Positions 16,433 to 27,011 are shown, counted from the first letter of the stretch. The stretch: 64,000 nt of DNA from CAVTAV01 sp963732795 (GCA_963732795.1 CAVTAV010000007.1:186001-250000); one strand, 5' to 3'. Translations and numbers: made by a program. Notes: generated by a model from the sequence alone, not told the origin.

Positions 16433-17961
16433 TTAAATCGGTCGATTGAGCCGCTCGAAAGCGTCGTTAAGGACGTCTGCCGGCGCGCGATCGGCCCGAA
16501 CCCGCTGCCAGGTAATGGTGCCGGTGTTCTCGGTCTTCTGCAGCGCGACCACCGCGGCGGTGGCGTCCGAGGCGTCCGCCGAGCGCGCCTCGACCCGCTC
16601 CGTCAGGGTCTCGATTCGCGGCTTCGAGCCAGATGCCGCTGAACGGGCAATGGCTCTCCGTCGCGACGGCCTGGATGGTCGTGCGGTCGGCTTCGCGCAG
16701 GAAGGTCGCGTCGGCGATCACGCTCGCGCCCTGGGTCAGGCATTGGCCGGCCTGGTCCCGCAGAAGCTGATAGACCTTGGCCGAAACCTCGCCGCGATAG
16801 GCCTCCTGGGGCAGCCGGTCCTCCTGACGCTTGCCGTAGAGCCGCTTCCGGATACCGTCCGATCGCAGCATGATCGCCCCCGGCGGCGCGCCGATCTTGG
16901 GCGCAAGCCCGCGGGCCAGCACGGATTTGCCGGTCCCCGACAAGCCGCCGACCGCGATCAACCGGGCCGCGGGGACATCGAGGAACGACCCGCTCAGCTC
17001 GAAATAACGGCGCGCCCGCTTCGCCTTGTCCGATTTCGGGCTGTCCGCCGCCATGCCGAGCGCCATCGCGCGGATCGCCGCGCGGGCCGAGAGAAACAGC
17101 GGCCATCAGCGCCACACCCGAGTAATCGCCGCTCAATTCGAGATAGCGGTTCATGAGTTGGTTCGCGAGCGCCGGCTCGTCGAAGGCCACGAGATCCATG
17201 ATCGGGAAGGCGACGTCGTAGAGGATGTCGATACAGGCGATGCTGTCGTCGAATTCGATGCAATCGAACAGGGTCGGCTCGCCTTCATGCAGGCAGATAT
17301 TGGCGAGATGCATGTCGCCGTGGCAGTAGCGCACCTTGCCGCCCCGCCGGCGCGCTTCGAGCAGCGGGGTCTGCTTGCGCACCTCTTCGAGCAATCGGGT
17401 GCAGAGATCCTCTTCGGCCTCGCGGCCGAGCCCCGAGGCCGGCGCCGATTCCAGGGCTTCGAAGGCGTTGCGGATGGATGACGTCATGGCGTCGGCGCCG
17501 CCCAAGTCGCTCCGAACCTCGATCTCGCCGTGAAGATCCGCCACCCGGTCGGCGAGCCGTGCGATCAGGTCGGGGGTCAGTTTGCCTTCACGCGCCAGAT
17601 GATCGAAAAGCTCGTCCTGGCCGAACCGCTTCATCACCACGACCCAATCGACCGGCTCGCCGCTGCCGTCGAGCGCAAACCCCGAGTTCGTGCGGGTGAC
17701 CGGCTCGACGTCGAGATAGAGCTCGGGCGACAGCCGGCGGTTCAGCTCCAGCTCGCGCTTACAGGCTCTCCGGCGTTTCTCCGGGGTCGAGAAATCGAGG
17801 AAGTCGAGCTTGACCGCTTTCTTCAGCTTGTAGGCCTTGTCGCCCGCCAGGAAGACATGGGAGATGTGGGTGTCGATCAGCTCGACCGCAGCTCCGTCAT
17901 GGCTCTCGGGGCTCGCGAGAAAGGCGATGACGGCGTCCTGGTCGCTGTTGCTGTCGCTCAA
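16433..17961 (-). CDS. APH-like phosphotransferase/AAA kinase fusion (two frameshifts)
   Basis: About 508 residues. The N-terminal half is an aminoglycoside-phosphotransferase-like domain with Brenner motif YCHGDMHLANICL and DFG-equivalent FDCIEFDD. The C-terminal half is a small P-loop kinase with Walker A GGLSGTGKSVLARGL. This COG2187-COG0645 fusion is widespread but of unknown substrate. Shifts near 17095 and 16628 separate three frames; with them corrected the protein ends FERLNRPI at the TAA at 16433. It is divergent from cbpA. Confidence 0.8.
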
Positions 17962-18121
17962 GGAAACTTCCTCGGAAACTCTTCGATTGATCGATCGCCG
18001 CGGGTAGGCTAGGACCGCATTGGCGTCGAGGCCTTGACCGGCGTCAACGCAATTCCGATCTCAAGCCCGATGATCGGCTTTCACTCTCAATCTAAGGGCT
18101 GCTCGGCCATATCTGAACCCC

Positions 18122-19055
18122 ATGCGTGATCCTTACGAAGTCCTCGGCGTGGCGAAGACCGCTTCCGAAGCGGAGATCAAGTCGGCCTATCGCAAGCTCG
18201 CCAAGCAATTCCATCCGGATCTCAATCCGGGGAAGGCGGGGCTGGAGGAGAAGTTCAAGGAAATCTCCGGCGCCTACGACATCCTGTCCGATGCCGAGAA
18301 GCGCCGCAAATTCGATGCCGGCGAGATCGACGCCTCCGGCATGGAGACGCCGCAGCGGCAATATTACCGCAGCCACGCGGACAGCGGCGAGGGCGCGAAA
18401 TATTATTCGCAGGAGGGCTTCGCCAACCCCGAGGATCTGGAGGATTTTCTGTCGGGCATCTTCGGCGGCGCGGGGGCCGGGCCGGGGACAGCGCCGACGG
18501 ACGGGAGTTCAAGGCGCGCGGCAGCGATGCAGCCTATACGCTCCGGGTCGGCTTCATGGAGGCGGCCAAGGGCGCGACCCGGAAACTCACCCTGCCCGAC
18601 GGCAAAGTGCTGGAAGTCAAAATCCCGGAAGGCCTCGCCGACCGTCAGACCTTGAAGCTCGCCGGCCAGGGCAATCCCGGCTTCGGCGGCGGCCCGCCGG
18701 GCGACGCCTATATCGAGGTCCATGTCGAGCCCCATGCCCATTTCACGCGCAAGGACAACGACGTCCATTCGACCGTGCCGATCGGCCTCAAGGAAGCGGT
18801 GACGGGCGGCAAGATCGAGGTGCCGACGATCCACGGGCCGGTCGCCATGACCATTCCGAAGAACGCCAATACGGGTACGACGCTCCGGCTCAAGGAAAAG
18901 GGCATTCTCGACCGCAAGAGCGGGAAATACGGTCATCATTACGTGACGCTCGCAGGTCGTGCTGCCGTCGAAGCCGGACAAGGCGCTTGAGGAATTTGCG
19001 GCGCAAGTGGGAACCGGATCCGGCCGACAATCCGCGCGCCAAGATCGAGGTCTGA
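18122..19055 (+). CDS. cbpA: DnaJ-class curved-DNA-binding chaperone CbpA (three frameshifts)
   Basis: N-terminal J domain with HPD in KQFHPDLNPG (residues about 1-65), a G/F-like linker, then two C-terminal substrate-binding domains (TLPDGKVLEVKIPEGLAD; GLKEAVTGGKIEVPTI) and no zinc-finger, the CbpA layout. The C-terminal tail is LQVVLPSKPDK...AKIEV. One-base shifts near 18487, 18955 and 19008 split the gene; after correction it runs to the TGA at 19053-19055. A DnaK co-chaperone, probably modulated by the CbpM homologue encoded 10 bases downstream. Confidence 0.87.
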
Positions 19056-19065
19056 GGAGGGTGCG

Positions 19066-19408
19066 ATGAGGACATTCCAGGAAGTCGTCGCCGCCTTCGA
19101 GACGCTCGATGAGACCGAGCTCCACCTACTGGATCGAGGAGCGCTGGATCCTGCCGGCGCAGGAAGGCGGATCTTATGTGTTCAGCGAGGTGGATTTCGC
19201 CCGCGTCACGCTGATCCAGGAGATGCGCACGGATTTGGGCGTCGATGCGGAAGCGATTCCCCTGGTGCTGTCGCTTCTCGATCAGGCCTATGCCATGCGC
19301 GAGCAGGTCCGCGTCCTGATGCGGGCCATCGAAGCCCAGCCCGAAGAGACGCGCAAGGCGATCGAGGCATTTCTCAAGGACGTAATTAGAGCGGCGCGGC
19401 CGGCCTAG
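19066..19408 (+). CDS. cbpM: Chaperone modulator CbpM (frameshifted)
   Basis: About 113 residues once one shift near 19124 is corrected: MRTFQEVVAAFETLDETELHYWIEE... then RWILPAQEGGSYVFSEVDFARV and a helical C-terminus (LVLSLLDQAYAMREQVRVLM). The MerR-like 'W I..RWI.P' pattern is that of CbpM, which binds the CbpA J domain and inhibits it. A GGAGG lies 5 bases before the ATG. Its stop overlaps the convergent usg stop by 2-3 bases. Confidence 0.82.
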
Positions 19409-19668
19409 TGCAGCGTCAGGCTCGCCGTGGCGTAGCGGAATTCGGTCGGGCTGATCAGCGCCTGCGACGCGACCTTGACCGAATGGAGCTTGCCGTCCAG
19501 CTGTGGCTTCCCAGAAGTCGAGGAATTTCTTGAGCTGGGGGAATTTCGGCGCGAGGTCGTAGTTCTGCCAGACATAGGATTGCAGGAGCGACGGGTGGTC
19601 CGGCATATGGTAGAGGATTTCGGCCGTCGTCAGGCGGTAATCCGAAGCATCAATTCGAAATCACTCAT
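19405..19668 (-). CDS. usg: Usg family protein (two frameshifts)
   Basis: A short protein of about 87 residues. Reassembled from three frames it reads MSDFELML-R(D)YRLTTAEILYHMPDHPSLLQ, then SYVWQNYDLAPKFPQLKKFLDFW, then LDGKLHSVKVASQALISP and a TASLTLH end. This matches the alphaproteobacterial Usg family (PF06233), unknown function, once noted near tryptophan genes. Shifts lie near 19635 and 19500. It is fully convergent with cbpM. Confidence 0.75.
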
Positions 19669-19874
19669 AACGCTACTCCCGTTACGATCTCAACGCCCCC
19701 ACTTGCGTGGTCAGATCCTGACCGTGCCTGTTCTCCCTGTTCGAACCTGTTTGCCGTCTTCAACGTCGCCTGAGACGAAGGTCCCGCGACCTGTGACAAT
19801 CCTATGAAGAGTTTATTGAAAGTTCGCTAAGCCCTCAAGCAAGTTGATAACTCATCGCCCGGAGAGACGCCGTC

Positions 19875-20869
19875 ATGGCCGACACGTTCAAAGCCCTCGT
19901 CGCCGAAAAGACGGACGACAAAATCAGAGCCGACATTCGCGAATTGACCCTCGCGGATCTGCCGGAGCAGGAGGTCGTGATCCGGGTCGATTACTCCTCG
20001 GTCAATTACAAGGACGGTTTGGGCCTCACCGGCAAGGCGCCGATTTTCAAGACCTCGCCGATCGTTCCCGGCGTCGATTACGCCGGTACGGTCGAGCGCT
20101 CGAGACTGGTGAGATTTGAAGCCGGGCGACAAGGTGGTGGTGAACGGCTTCGAGGTCGGCGAGCGGTATTGGGGCGGCTTCTCGCAAGTCGCCGGTGCGA
20201 AGGCCGATTGGGTCGTACCGTTTGCCCGAGCGCTTCTCGACATGGCAAGCCATGGCGATCGGGACGGCGGGCTATACGGCCATGCTGTGCGTGATGACCC
20301 TGGAGCGCCTGAACGTCCGGCCCGATGACGGAGAGATTCTGGTGACCGGTGCATCCGGCGGCGTCGGAGGTGTGGCGGTCGCGCTCCTCGCCAAGCTCGG
20401 TTACACGGTGATCGCGTCCACGGGCCGTCCCGAGACCCACGACTATCTGAAAAGCCTGGGGGCCGCCGGCTTCATCGGCCGTGACGAGCTCACCGGCCCC
20501 GTGAAGCCGTTGAACAAGGCGCGATGGGCCGGCGCCGTGGATGTCGTGGGCGGGATCACTTTGGCGAATATTCTTTCGATGATCCGCTATGACGGCGTCG
20601 TCGCCGCGACGGGCCTCACCGGTGGCGGCGACCTGCCGGCGACCGTCTACCCCTTCATCCTGCGCAACGTGACGCTCGCCGGCGTCGAATCCGTCATGTG
20701 CCCCAAGCCCCGCCGCATCGAAGCCTGGCGCCGGCTCGCGGAAGATCTGCCCGACGCGGCGATCGAAGCGGTGGCGCATACGATTCCGCTGGAGGATGTG
20801 CCGCAGGCGGCGGCGGACATCATCGCCAATCGGGTGAAGGGCAGGTTGGTGGTGGATCCGAATGCGTGA
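19875..20869 (+). CDS. acuI: Acrylyl-CoA reductase-like MDR oxidoreductase (AcuI/YhdH; two frameshifts)
   Basis: Zinc-free medium-chain reductase of about 330 residues. Landmarks: DYSSVNYKDGLGLTGKAP, FKTSPIVPGVDYAGTV, then (second frame) KPGDKVVVNGFEVGERYWGG, then (third frame) ERFSTWQAMAIGTAGYTAM and NADPH-binding VTGASGGVGGVAVALLAKLG. That combination is the YhdH/AcuI family, which reduces acryloyl-CoA and similar enoyl-CoAs with NADPH. Shifts near 20105 and 20222. The 205 bp upstream, shared with usg, lack a clear operator. Confidence 0.85.
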
Positions 20870-20887
20870 CGGGACCGCGCTTCGCCG

Positions 20888-20968
20888 TCATCGCGAGGCC
20901 ACACGGTGGCCGTGGCGATCCAGCCACCCTGGATTGCCGCGTCGGCCTTCGGCCTCCTCGCAATGACG
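20888..20968. repeat. Dispersed palindromic repeat, copy 3
   Basis: GTCATCGCGAGGCC start, GGCGATCCAG/CTGGATTGCC centre, CTCGCAATGAC end. It sits between the convergent acuI-like and cysQ genes. A separate CCCCTCGCCCC...GGGAGAGAGGG hairpin follows at about 20980-21007. Confidence 0.85.
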
Positions 20969-21031
20969 GATTTTTAAATCCCCCTCGCCCCCTTCAAGGG
21001 AGAGAGGGTCGCCGGCATTAGCTTCAGCGGA

Positions 21032-21861
21032 TCAGACAGCCCCGCGCGCCACGAAGAACCCATTCCGAAAATCGGGCTTGGCATAGAGAAACGGCTTCCC
21101 GTCGATCGTCGTCACCGTTCCCCCCGCCGCGCGCAGCACCGCGTCGCCGGCCGCCGTGTCCCATTCCATGGTCGGCCCGAGCCGGGGATAGACGTCCGCG
21201 TCCCGGTCGCCACGAGGCAGAATTTCAGCGAACTTCCGGCCGAAACCAGGGTCTTCACCTCGAGCTTGGCGATGAAGTCGTTGGTTTCCTGATTGCGATG
21301 GGACTTGCTGGCGACCACGGCGAGGCCGTCCGGCGTTCGGCGCGCGGACATGGATGGGCTGATCGGTGCGTCCAGCTCCCATCGGGCGCGCGCGTGCGCA
21401 TGATAGGCCTCGTCGGGCGCGCCGACGAAATAGAGGTCGCCGCGCGCCGGCGCATAGACCACGCCCATCACCGGCCGGCGCTCGTCGATCAGGCCGATAT
21501 TGACCGTGAAATCCGCCTGGCCGCGGATGAACTCCTTGGTGCCGTCCAAGGGATCGACCAGCCAGAAGCGGCTGCCGACCGAATCCGGCATCTGCCCGGC
21601 GGCGGCCCTTTCCTCCGCGACGATGGGGATATCCGGCGTGGCGGCTTCGAGCGCGGCGAGGATGATGCGCTCGCCGGCTTCGTCCGCATCGGTCACGGGC
21701 GAGGAATCTTCCTTGGATCGGACATCCGCGCCCTGGTCGCGGATGCGCAGGATTTCCGCGCCCGCCGCCACGGCCGCGTCGTTCAGAATCGCGACGAGAT
21801 CGGGATTGAAATAACCCACGACGCCCCTCCAGCTGTCGATCCCCCGCGCGGAATGAAGCAT
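21032..21861 (-). CDS. cysQ: 3'(2'),5'-bisphosphate nucleotidase CysQ (frameshifted)
   Basis: Inositol-monophosphatase-fold phosphatase that removes the 3'-phosphate of PAP from sulfate assimilation. Metal-site motifs are visible: 'SSPVTDADEAGERIIL', 'IPIVAEER', WLVDPLDGTKEFI, and after a shift near 21212 the C-terminal GPTMEWDTAAGDAVLRAAGG. All Mg2+ ligands are present. The ATG at 21861 is the longest start; a GTG at about 21818 (VGYFNPDLVAIL) fits the family start better. Divergent from mobA with 108 bases between. Confidence 0.87.
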
Positions 21862-21969
21862 CGCAGACGCCCGAGGTCAAGGAAACGTCACGGAATGCCC
21901 GAATCTTGGCCGACCGGCCCGAAATGGGATCATAGTCGCCTCGACCGCAACCATTCGGGGATCAGGCCC

Positions 21970-22602
21970 ATGGCGGACGCAATCGACTCGGACCGTATCG
22001 TCGGCGCGCTCCTCGCGGGCGGCGCGGCGCGGCGGATGGGCGGCGGCGACAAATGTCTGCGGACGCTCGGCGGTGAAACCTTGCTCGCCCGCACCATCCG
22101 CCGGCTCGGCACCCAGGTGGGCCGGATCATTCTGAATGCGAACGGCGATCCCGCGCGGTTCGGCGAATACGGCCTGCCGGTCGTCGCCGATGTGATCGAA
22201 GGGCAGGCGGGGCCGCTGGCCGGCGTGCTGACCGCCATGGAATGGACGCGCGACCATGCCCCGAGGCCGATTACGTGTTGACCGTGCCGACGGATATTCC
22301 GTTCCTGCCGCTCGATCTGGCGCTGCGGCTTTCGGAGGCGCTTGTTCACGGCCGAAGCCGATATCGCCTGCGTGGCCTCGGGCGGCCGCGAGCATCCCGT
22401 GCCGGCGCTCTGGAAGGTCGCGCTCGCGCCCAAGCTCCGCGCCGATATGGTGGCAGGGGCGCGCAAGGTCGATGGCTGGACGGCGGGGCAGAAGCTCACG
22501 CGGGTCGAATGGTCCAGCGAGCCCGTGGATCCGTTCTTCAACGTCAATCGCGAGGAGGAGTTAGAGCGCGCGGCGTCGCTGCTCGCCGCCGAGGTCGAGT
22601 GA
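21970..22602 (+). CDS. mobA: Molybdenum cofactor guanylyltransferase MobA (two frameshifts)
   Basis: Transfers GMP from GTP to molybdopterin. N-terminal nucleotide signature GALLAGGAARRMGGGDK, then LARTIRRLGTQVGRIILNAN, VVADVIEGQAGPLAGV, a second-frame VLTVPTDIPFLP (metal Asp) and a third-frame ACVASGGREHPVPALW plus VDPFFNVNRE. Shifts near 22256 and 22340. All expected motifs are present, so about 210 residues is normal length. Its end overlaps the convergent Pat-like gene by 42 bases. It works downstream of MoaA, encoded at 11.2 kb. Confidence 0.87.
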
Positions 22603-25266
22603 CACGGTGATCGAGGTCGGGTCGTCCCGATTGCTCTCGAGCCGGAAGCCCAGATCCTTGGCGAGATCGATCATGCGCTTGTTGTTGGCGAGCACGGTGC
22701 CGTAAAGCCGCTCGGTGCCTTTGTCCCGGCAATAGGCGATAAGCTTCGACATCAGCGCATAGCCCATGCCTTCGCCCTTGACGTCGGAGCGGATGATGAT
22801 GCCGAACTCCGCCGTCACGTTGTCCGGGTCGGAGACCGAGCGCGCGACGCCCAGGGTTTCCGACTTGCCGTCCGCGCCTTTGACGCAGGCGATGAAGGCC
22901 ATTTCGCGGTCATAATCGATCTGGGTATAGCGCGCGATGGTCTGGTGCGAGGGGTCGCGCATGAGGCCGAAGAACCGGAAGCGCATATCCTCGTCGTTCA
23001 GGTGGCTGAAAAAGGCGCTATGGGCCGGCTCGTCCTCGGGCCGGATCGGGCGCATGACGACCTCGCGGCCGGAGCGCAGCACGACATGCTCTTCGAGACC
23101 TTGCGGATAAGGCAGGATTGCCAGCCGCTCGTTGGGCTGCCCCTTGGCCTCGGCGATCCGCATCCGGGCATCGAGAGCGAGGACGCCGTCCTTGTCGGCG
23201 ACCAGCGGGTTGATGTCGATCTCCTGGATTTCCGGAATATCGACGACGAGCTGGGAGATATGCACGAGCACCCCTTCCAGGGCCTCGAAATCGACCGCCG
23301 GCTGGTCGCGGAAGCCTTTCAGGAGCTTGGAGATCCGAGTCTCGTCGATCATATGGCGGGCGAGGGCCATGTTGAGGGGCGGCAGCGCGATCGACCGGTC
23401 GCCCACGACCTCGACGGCGATGCCGCCCTGGCCGAACAGGATGACGGGCCCGAACACCTTGTCGGTCGCCGCGCCCGCGATCAGCTCATAGGCGCCAGGC
23501 CGGAGCGCCATTTGCTGCACCAGGAAACCGTCGATCGTGGCGTTGGGCTTGTGGCGCGTGACGCGGGTTACGATATCGTGCGCGGCCTGCTCAGCGGCTT
23601 CCTCCGTCTCGACGTTGAGGACCACGCCGCCAACATCGGATTTGTGGCTGACGTCCTTGGAGAGGAGCTTAACCGCGACGGGGAAGCCGATCTCCTTGGC
23701 GATCTTGCGGGTTTCGTCGGCGTCCTTGGCGATCCGCGTCCTGACCGCCGGGACGCCGTATTCCGTCAGGATGTCCATGCTTTCCGGCAGAGTCAGCACG
23801 GTGCGGCCGGTCTTCAAGATATCCCGAAGCCCCGCGCGGACCTTGGCCGGATCGGGCTTGATGGCCGAGGGGAGGGACGACGGCGTCTCCATCAGCGCAT
23901 TCAGATTGTGGCGATACGCGACGCTCTGGAGGAAACCGGCGATGGCGTTGTCGGGCGTGTCGAAACAGGCGAGGCCGGCATCCTGCAGCGTCTTTCGCGC
24001 CGGGCCGACGATCCGTCCGCCGAGCCAATTGGTGAAGATCGGCGTGTTCTTCAAATCCTTCGCCGCTTCGACGACGGTCTCGGCGACTTCCGTGGCGTTG
24101 GTGACGGCGGTCGGCGCGTGCATGATCAGGATCGCGTCGGTATCGGCCGATTTGCTCAGCACTTCCAGCGCGGCGCGATAGCGCGCGCCCGGCGCGTCGC
24201 CGATGATGTCCACGGGATTGGCGCGGGACCATGTCGCGGGGAGAACCTTGTCGAGGGCCGCCACCGTCTCGGGCGATATCTGCGCCAGATGGCCGCCGCC
24301 GCGGATCAATTCGTCCACGGCCAGCACGCCCGGCCCGCCGCCGTTCGTCACGATCATCAACCGGTCGCCGGAGAAGCGTGCGACCCGCGCCAGGGTTTCG
24401 GTTGCGTCGAACAGGTCTTCGGTAGTCCCGACCCTCAGGATGCCTGCTCGCTTCAAAGCCGCGTCATAGACCGCGTCCCAGCCGGCCAGCGCACCGGTGT
24501 GGGAGTGGGCGGCCTTGGCGCCTTCGGCGGCCGTCCCCGCCTTGATCGCGAGGATCGGCTTGGCGCGCGAGGCGGCGCGGGCGGCCGACATGAATTTGCG
24601 GGGGCTCGTGATGGATTCGATATAGAGCAGAATCGAATCGGTGTCGGGGTCAGCCGCGAGATAGTCGATCACGTCACCGAAATCGACATCCGCCACGTTC
24701 CCCATCGAAATGAAATGGGAGAAGCCGATGCCCTCCTCGAGCGCCCAGTCGAGAACCGCGGTGCACATCGCGCCGGACTGCGCGGCAAAGGCGATGCGGC
24801 CCGCCGGGATGCTCGACGGTGCGAAGCTCGCATTGAGCTTGAGGCCCGGCACGAGAAGCCCGAGGCAATTCGGCCCGAGGATGCGGATCAGATGGGGCCG
24901 GGCTTCGTCCAGCATGGCCTGTTGGAGTGTCCGGCCGTCATCGCCCTTCTGCTCGAGTCCCGCGCTCAGCACGATGGCCGCGCGGCCCCCTTTCTTGCCG
25001 AGATCGGCGATCAGGCCGGGCACCGTCGGCGCGGGCGTGCAGATCACCGCGAGATCGGGCACGAAGGGCAGGGATTCGAGATCAGGATAGGCCTTGAGCC
25101 CCTGGACCTTGTCGTGCTTCGGATTGACCGGCGCGACGGGCCCGTCGAACTTGTCCTCGATCACGTTCCGCATCACCAGCGCGCCGATGCTCTGGGCGCG
25201 GTCCGAGGCGCCGATCACGGCGAGAGATTTAGGGCGGAACAGGGCGTCGAGATTTCGGACGGTCAT
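22561..25266 (-). CDS. Acyl-CoA synthetase (NDP-forming)/GNAT acetyltransferase fusion, Pat-like
   Basis: 901 residues, intact. Order: CoA-binding Rossmann domain (about 8-130; IGASDRAQSIGALVM), succinyl-CoA-ligase-like domain with phospho-His loop SHTGALAG (about 255-265), ATP-grasp (about 480-700) and C-terminal GNAT (about 735-890; VKGEGMGYALMSKLIAYC). Proteins of this layout include PatZ/Pka, which acetylates lysines of acetyl-CoA synthetase and other enzymes. The phospho-His loop is kept here, whereas PatZ proteins lack it, so ADP-forming ligase activity is possible. A TGAT-N4-ATCA box lies 66-80 bases upstream. Confidence 0.85.
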   Translation of the reverse strand: MTVRNLDALFRPKSLAVIGASDRAQSIGALVMRNVIEDKFDGPVAPVNPKHDKVQGLKAYPDLESLPFVPDLAVICTPAPTVPGLIADLGKKGGRAAIVLSAGLEQKGDDGRTLQQAMLDEARPHLIRILGPNCLGLLVPGLKLNASFAPSSIPAGRIAFAAQSGAMCTAVLDWALEEGIGFSHFISMGNVADVDFGDVIDYLAADPDTDSILLYIESITSPRKFMSAARAASRAKPILAIKAGTAAEGAKAAHSHTGALAGWDAVYDAALKRAGILRVGTTEDLFDATETLARVARFSGDRLMIVTNGGGPGVLAVDELIRGGGHLAQISPETVAALDKVLPATWSRANPVDIIGDAPGARYRAALEVLSKSADTDAILIMHAPTAVTNATEVAETVVEAAKDLKNTPIFTNWLGGRIVGPARKTLQDAGLACFDTPDNAIAGFLQSVAYRHNLNALMETPSSLPSAIKPDPAKVRAGLRDILKTGRTVLTLPESMDILTEYGVPAVRTRIAKDADETRKIAKEIGFPVAVKLLSKDVSHKSDVGGVVLNVETEEAAEQAAHDIVTRVTRHKPNATIDGFLVQQMALRPGAYELIAGAATDKVFGPVILFGQGGIAVEVVGDRSIALPPLNMALARHMIDETRISKLLKGFRDQPAVDFEALEGVLVHISQLVVDIPEIQEIDINPLVADKDGVLALDARMRIAEAKGQPNERLAILPYPQGLEEHVVLRSGREVVMRPIRPEDEPAHSAFFSHLNDEDMRFRFFGLMRDPSHQTIARYTQIDYDREMAFIACVKGADGKSETLGVARSVSDPDNVTAEFGIIIRSDVKGEGMGYALMSKLIAYCRDKGTERLYGTVLANNKRMIDLAKDLGFRLESNRDDPTSITVSLDLGGEQRRRAL

Positions 25267-25331
25267 CCGGCTGGCCTGGCTCGGGGAGGGCTAGTTCGGG
25301 ACTTAACATAGCGCGATTTTGCGGCATATCC

Positions 25332-25345
25332 ATGATCGCGATCAG
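25332..25345 (-). promoter_or_regulatory. Candidate FixK/Fnr box upstream of Pat-like gene
   Basis: ATGAT-CGCG-ATCAG keeps the perfect core TGAT-N4-ATCA of the TTGAT-N4-ATCAA consensus; the two outer bases differ. Its centre is 72 bases upstream of the ATG at 25266, leaving room for a class II promoter. It lies just beyond the stop of the CPBP gene. Confidence 0.45.
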
Positions 25346-25354
25346 GCCGCGTCG

Positions 25355-26317
25355 TCAGGTCGCGAATTTACCCGGCTTCCAAAGGAGCCAGAGCGCAAGA
25401 ATTGTCATCGGAAGCGCCGCGATGATGCCGGTCGGTGCGGGGCCGAGAAGCGGCATGGTCCAGTCGGGATAACTGAAGATACTCACGCCGGTGGTGACCA
25501 GCCTGAAATGGGCATAAAGCACAGGAATGCCGGCCGCGCCGTTGACGGCAGCATGGGCGATAACGGCAGGCCACACGGTCCGGCTCTTGAGGGTCATCCA
25601 ACCAAGAATGATTCCGAGCTGGATCGTGAACCAGACCATGGCCAGCATCCCAGCCCATGGAAAGCCGGGCGAATCGAGCCCGTAATTGTACCCCATCGCG
25701 ATGATCGGCCAGTGCCAGACGCCCCAAATCACGCCGATCAGAATCATCGCCTTACGGTAGCCGAGGGGCATTAGCTTCGGCAGGAGATAGGCCCGCCAGC
25801 CGAACTCCTCGCCGAAAGTGCCGATGACATTGGCGATCGGCGCGAGAGCGACAGCCGAGGCGACCTGGATGATCAAGAGGTCGTATGGCGTCATCGCCTT
25901 CTTGCGGCCCACGTTCACCGCCAGTTTGTCCATCATTGCCTGGATGGACTGATAGGTGGCGTCGTGGTCGCGCGGGAAGATCACGAAAAACAGAATGGCG
26001 CCAGCCGTAACCAGAATCGCCGGCACGAACCAGGCCGCGAACAGATAAACCCAGGAATTGGTCCAGCGCGGTCGGAGATAGAGATCGCGCCATCCTTCCC
26101 GCGTGACGAGCCGGGTGATCACATGGGCCAAGGTCGGCGCCCACATATAGACCGTCGCGAGGATGGCAAATGCGAGGGTGATGCCGGTTCCGGGCGCGAT
26201 GGCCGGGCTGCCCGTCAGCGCGCCGTGACGATAGATGATATAGGCTCCTGCCCAGGCGATGCCGAAGGCGAGGGCGAGGAAGATCGCGAGGCGTCTCGCG
26301 TCGAGCTCTTCGGTCAT
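25355..26317 (-). CDS. CPBP family intramembrane metalloprotease
   Basis: 320 residues, about eight membrane helices. The CPBP (Abi) motifs are intact: EEFGWRAYLLP (EExxxR), WGVWHWPI with the His, and the third motif HAAVN. Relatives are CAAX-prenyl-type proteases and bacteriocin-immunity proteins. The ATG overlaps the stop of the first SdpI-like gene by 4 bases (ATGA), so it is the last gene of the sdpR-sdpI-sdpI operon. Role inferred from context: membrane immunity or peptide processing. Confidence 0.85.
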   Translation of the reverse strand: MTEELDARRLAIFLALAFGIAWAGAYIIYRHGALTGSPAIAPGTGITLAFAILATVYMWAPTLAHVITRLVTREGWRDLYLRPRWTNSWVYLFAAWFVPAILVTAGAILFFVIFPRDHDATYQSIQAMMDKLAVNVGRKKAMTPYDLLIIQVASAVALAPIANVIGTFGEEFGWRAYLLPKLMPLGYRKAMILIGVIWGVWHWPIIAMGYNYGLDSPGFPWAGMLAMVWFTIQLGIILGWMTLKSRTVWPAVIAHAAVNGAAGIPVLYAHFRLVTTGVSIFSYPDWTMPLLGPAPTGIIAALPMTILALWLLWKPGKFAT

Positions 26318-26995
26318 GCCGCCGGCCTCGCCCCCGTCTGCTTGTTTGGATCGCCCCGCCAGACGACGTAGGAATAAACCGTAACGACCACCACCAGGCC
26401 CAGCACGCCGCCCAGAATGACGGGCAGCAGCAATTTCGGCGCCGCGAAGGTCGTGACGATCACCACAATGCCCAGCGTGACGAACAGCAAGCCGCCGAGA
26501 CGATGGGTCTTGGCCCAGGAGAGCTCGCTCGACAGGGTCCAGGGCGTGCGGATGCCCATCAGAAAAGTGCTGCGCGTCTTGCCGAGATAGTTGCCGAGGA
26601 CGACGAAGAGGACACCTACCGCAACCAGCGGCAGTTTGATCGATCCGCTGATAGATTCCGGTTGCCGTCAGGACGATGTCGGCATGGGCCAGGGACATCA
26701 TGCCGAGAAGACCGAGCCAGACGGTGGCATAGAGCTTCGACGACTGCATCAGATGCGCCCGCCGCGGCTCGAAATAGGGAAGGGCCATCATCAGAGCCGT
26801 TACCAAGATCACGACCACCGGCGCCATGAGAAGGCCGAAGGCCTTGCTGCCGTAACTGTCGACCTGGCCGTTGATATTCCAATGGATGGGCACCTGGGCG
26901 CCGGTTGGCAGGACGATCCAAGCCCAGGCGGCCGCCGCCAGCATCGCAGCAAGGACGACGGCGGAGGCTATGAGCAGCTTGTTCCGATATTTCAT
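26314..26995 (-). CDS. SdpI/DUF1648 family membrane protein (frameshifted)
   Basis: About 226 residues if a shift near 26650 is corrected: N-terminal DUF1648 (LPTGAQVPIHWNINGQVDSY) with membrane helices, then NYLGKTRSTFLMGIRTPWTL and SELSWAKTHRLGG, the SdpI signature. In Bacillus subtilis SdpI is the membrane immunity protein for the SdpC toxin and also a signal receptor that titrates SdpR. It is a tandem duplicate of the following entry (27012-27692); the pair shares the WTLSSELSW...KTHRLGG core. Coupled to the CPBP gene by ATGA. Confidence 0.83.
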
Positions 26996-27011
26996 TGGAT
27001 TATCCCTAAAA

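Noticed and set aside
17987..17997. TTGATCGATCG upstream of cbpA as a FixK box
   Set aside because: The right half does not match ATCAA at the N4 spacing.
22945..25311. A 788-codon open frame on the plus strand
   Set aside because: It lies antisense to the intact Pat-like gene, has arginine/aspartate-rich composition without any domain pattern, and is explained by the GC-rich codon usage of the opposite strand.
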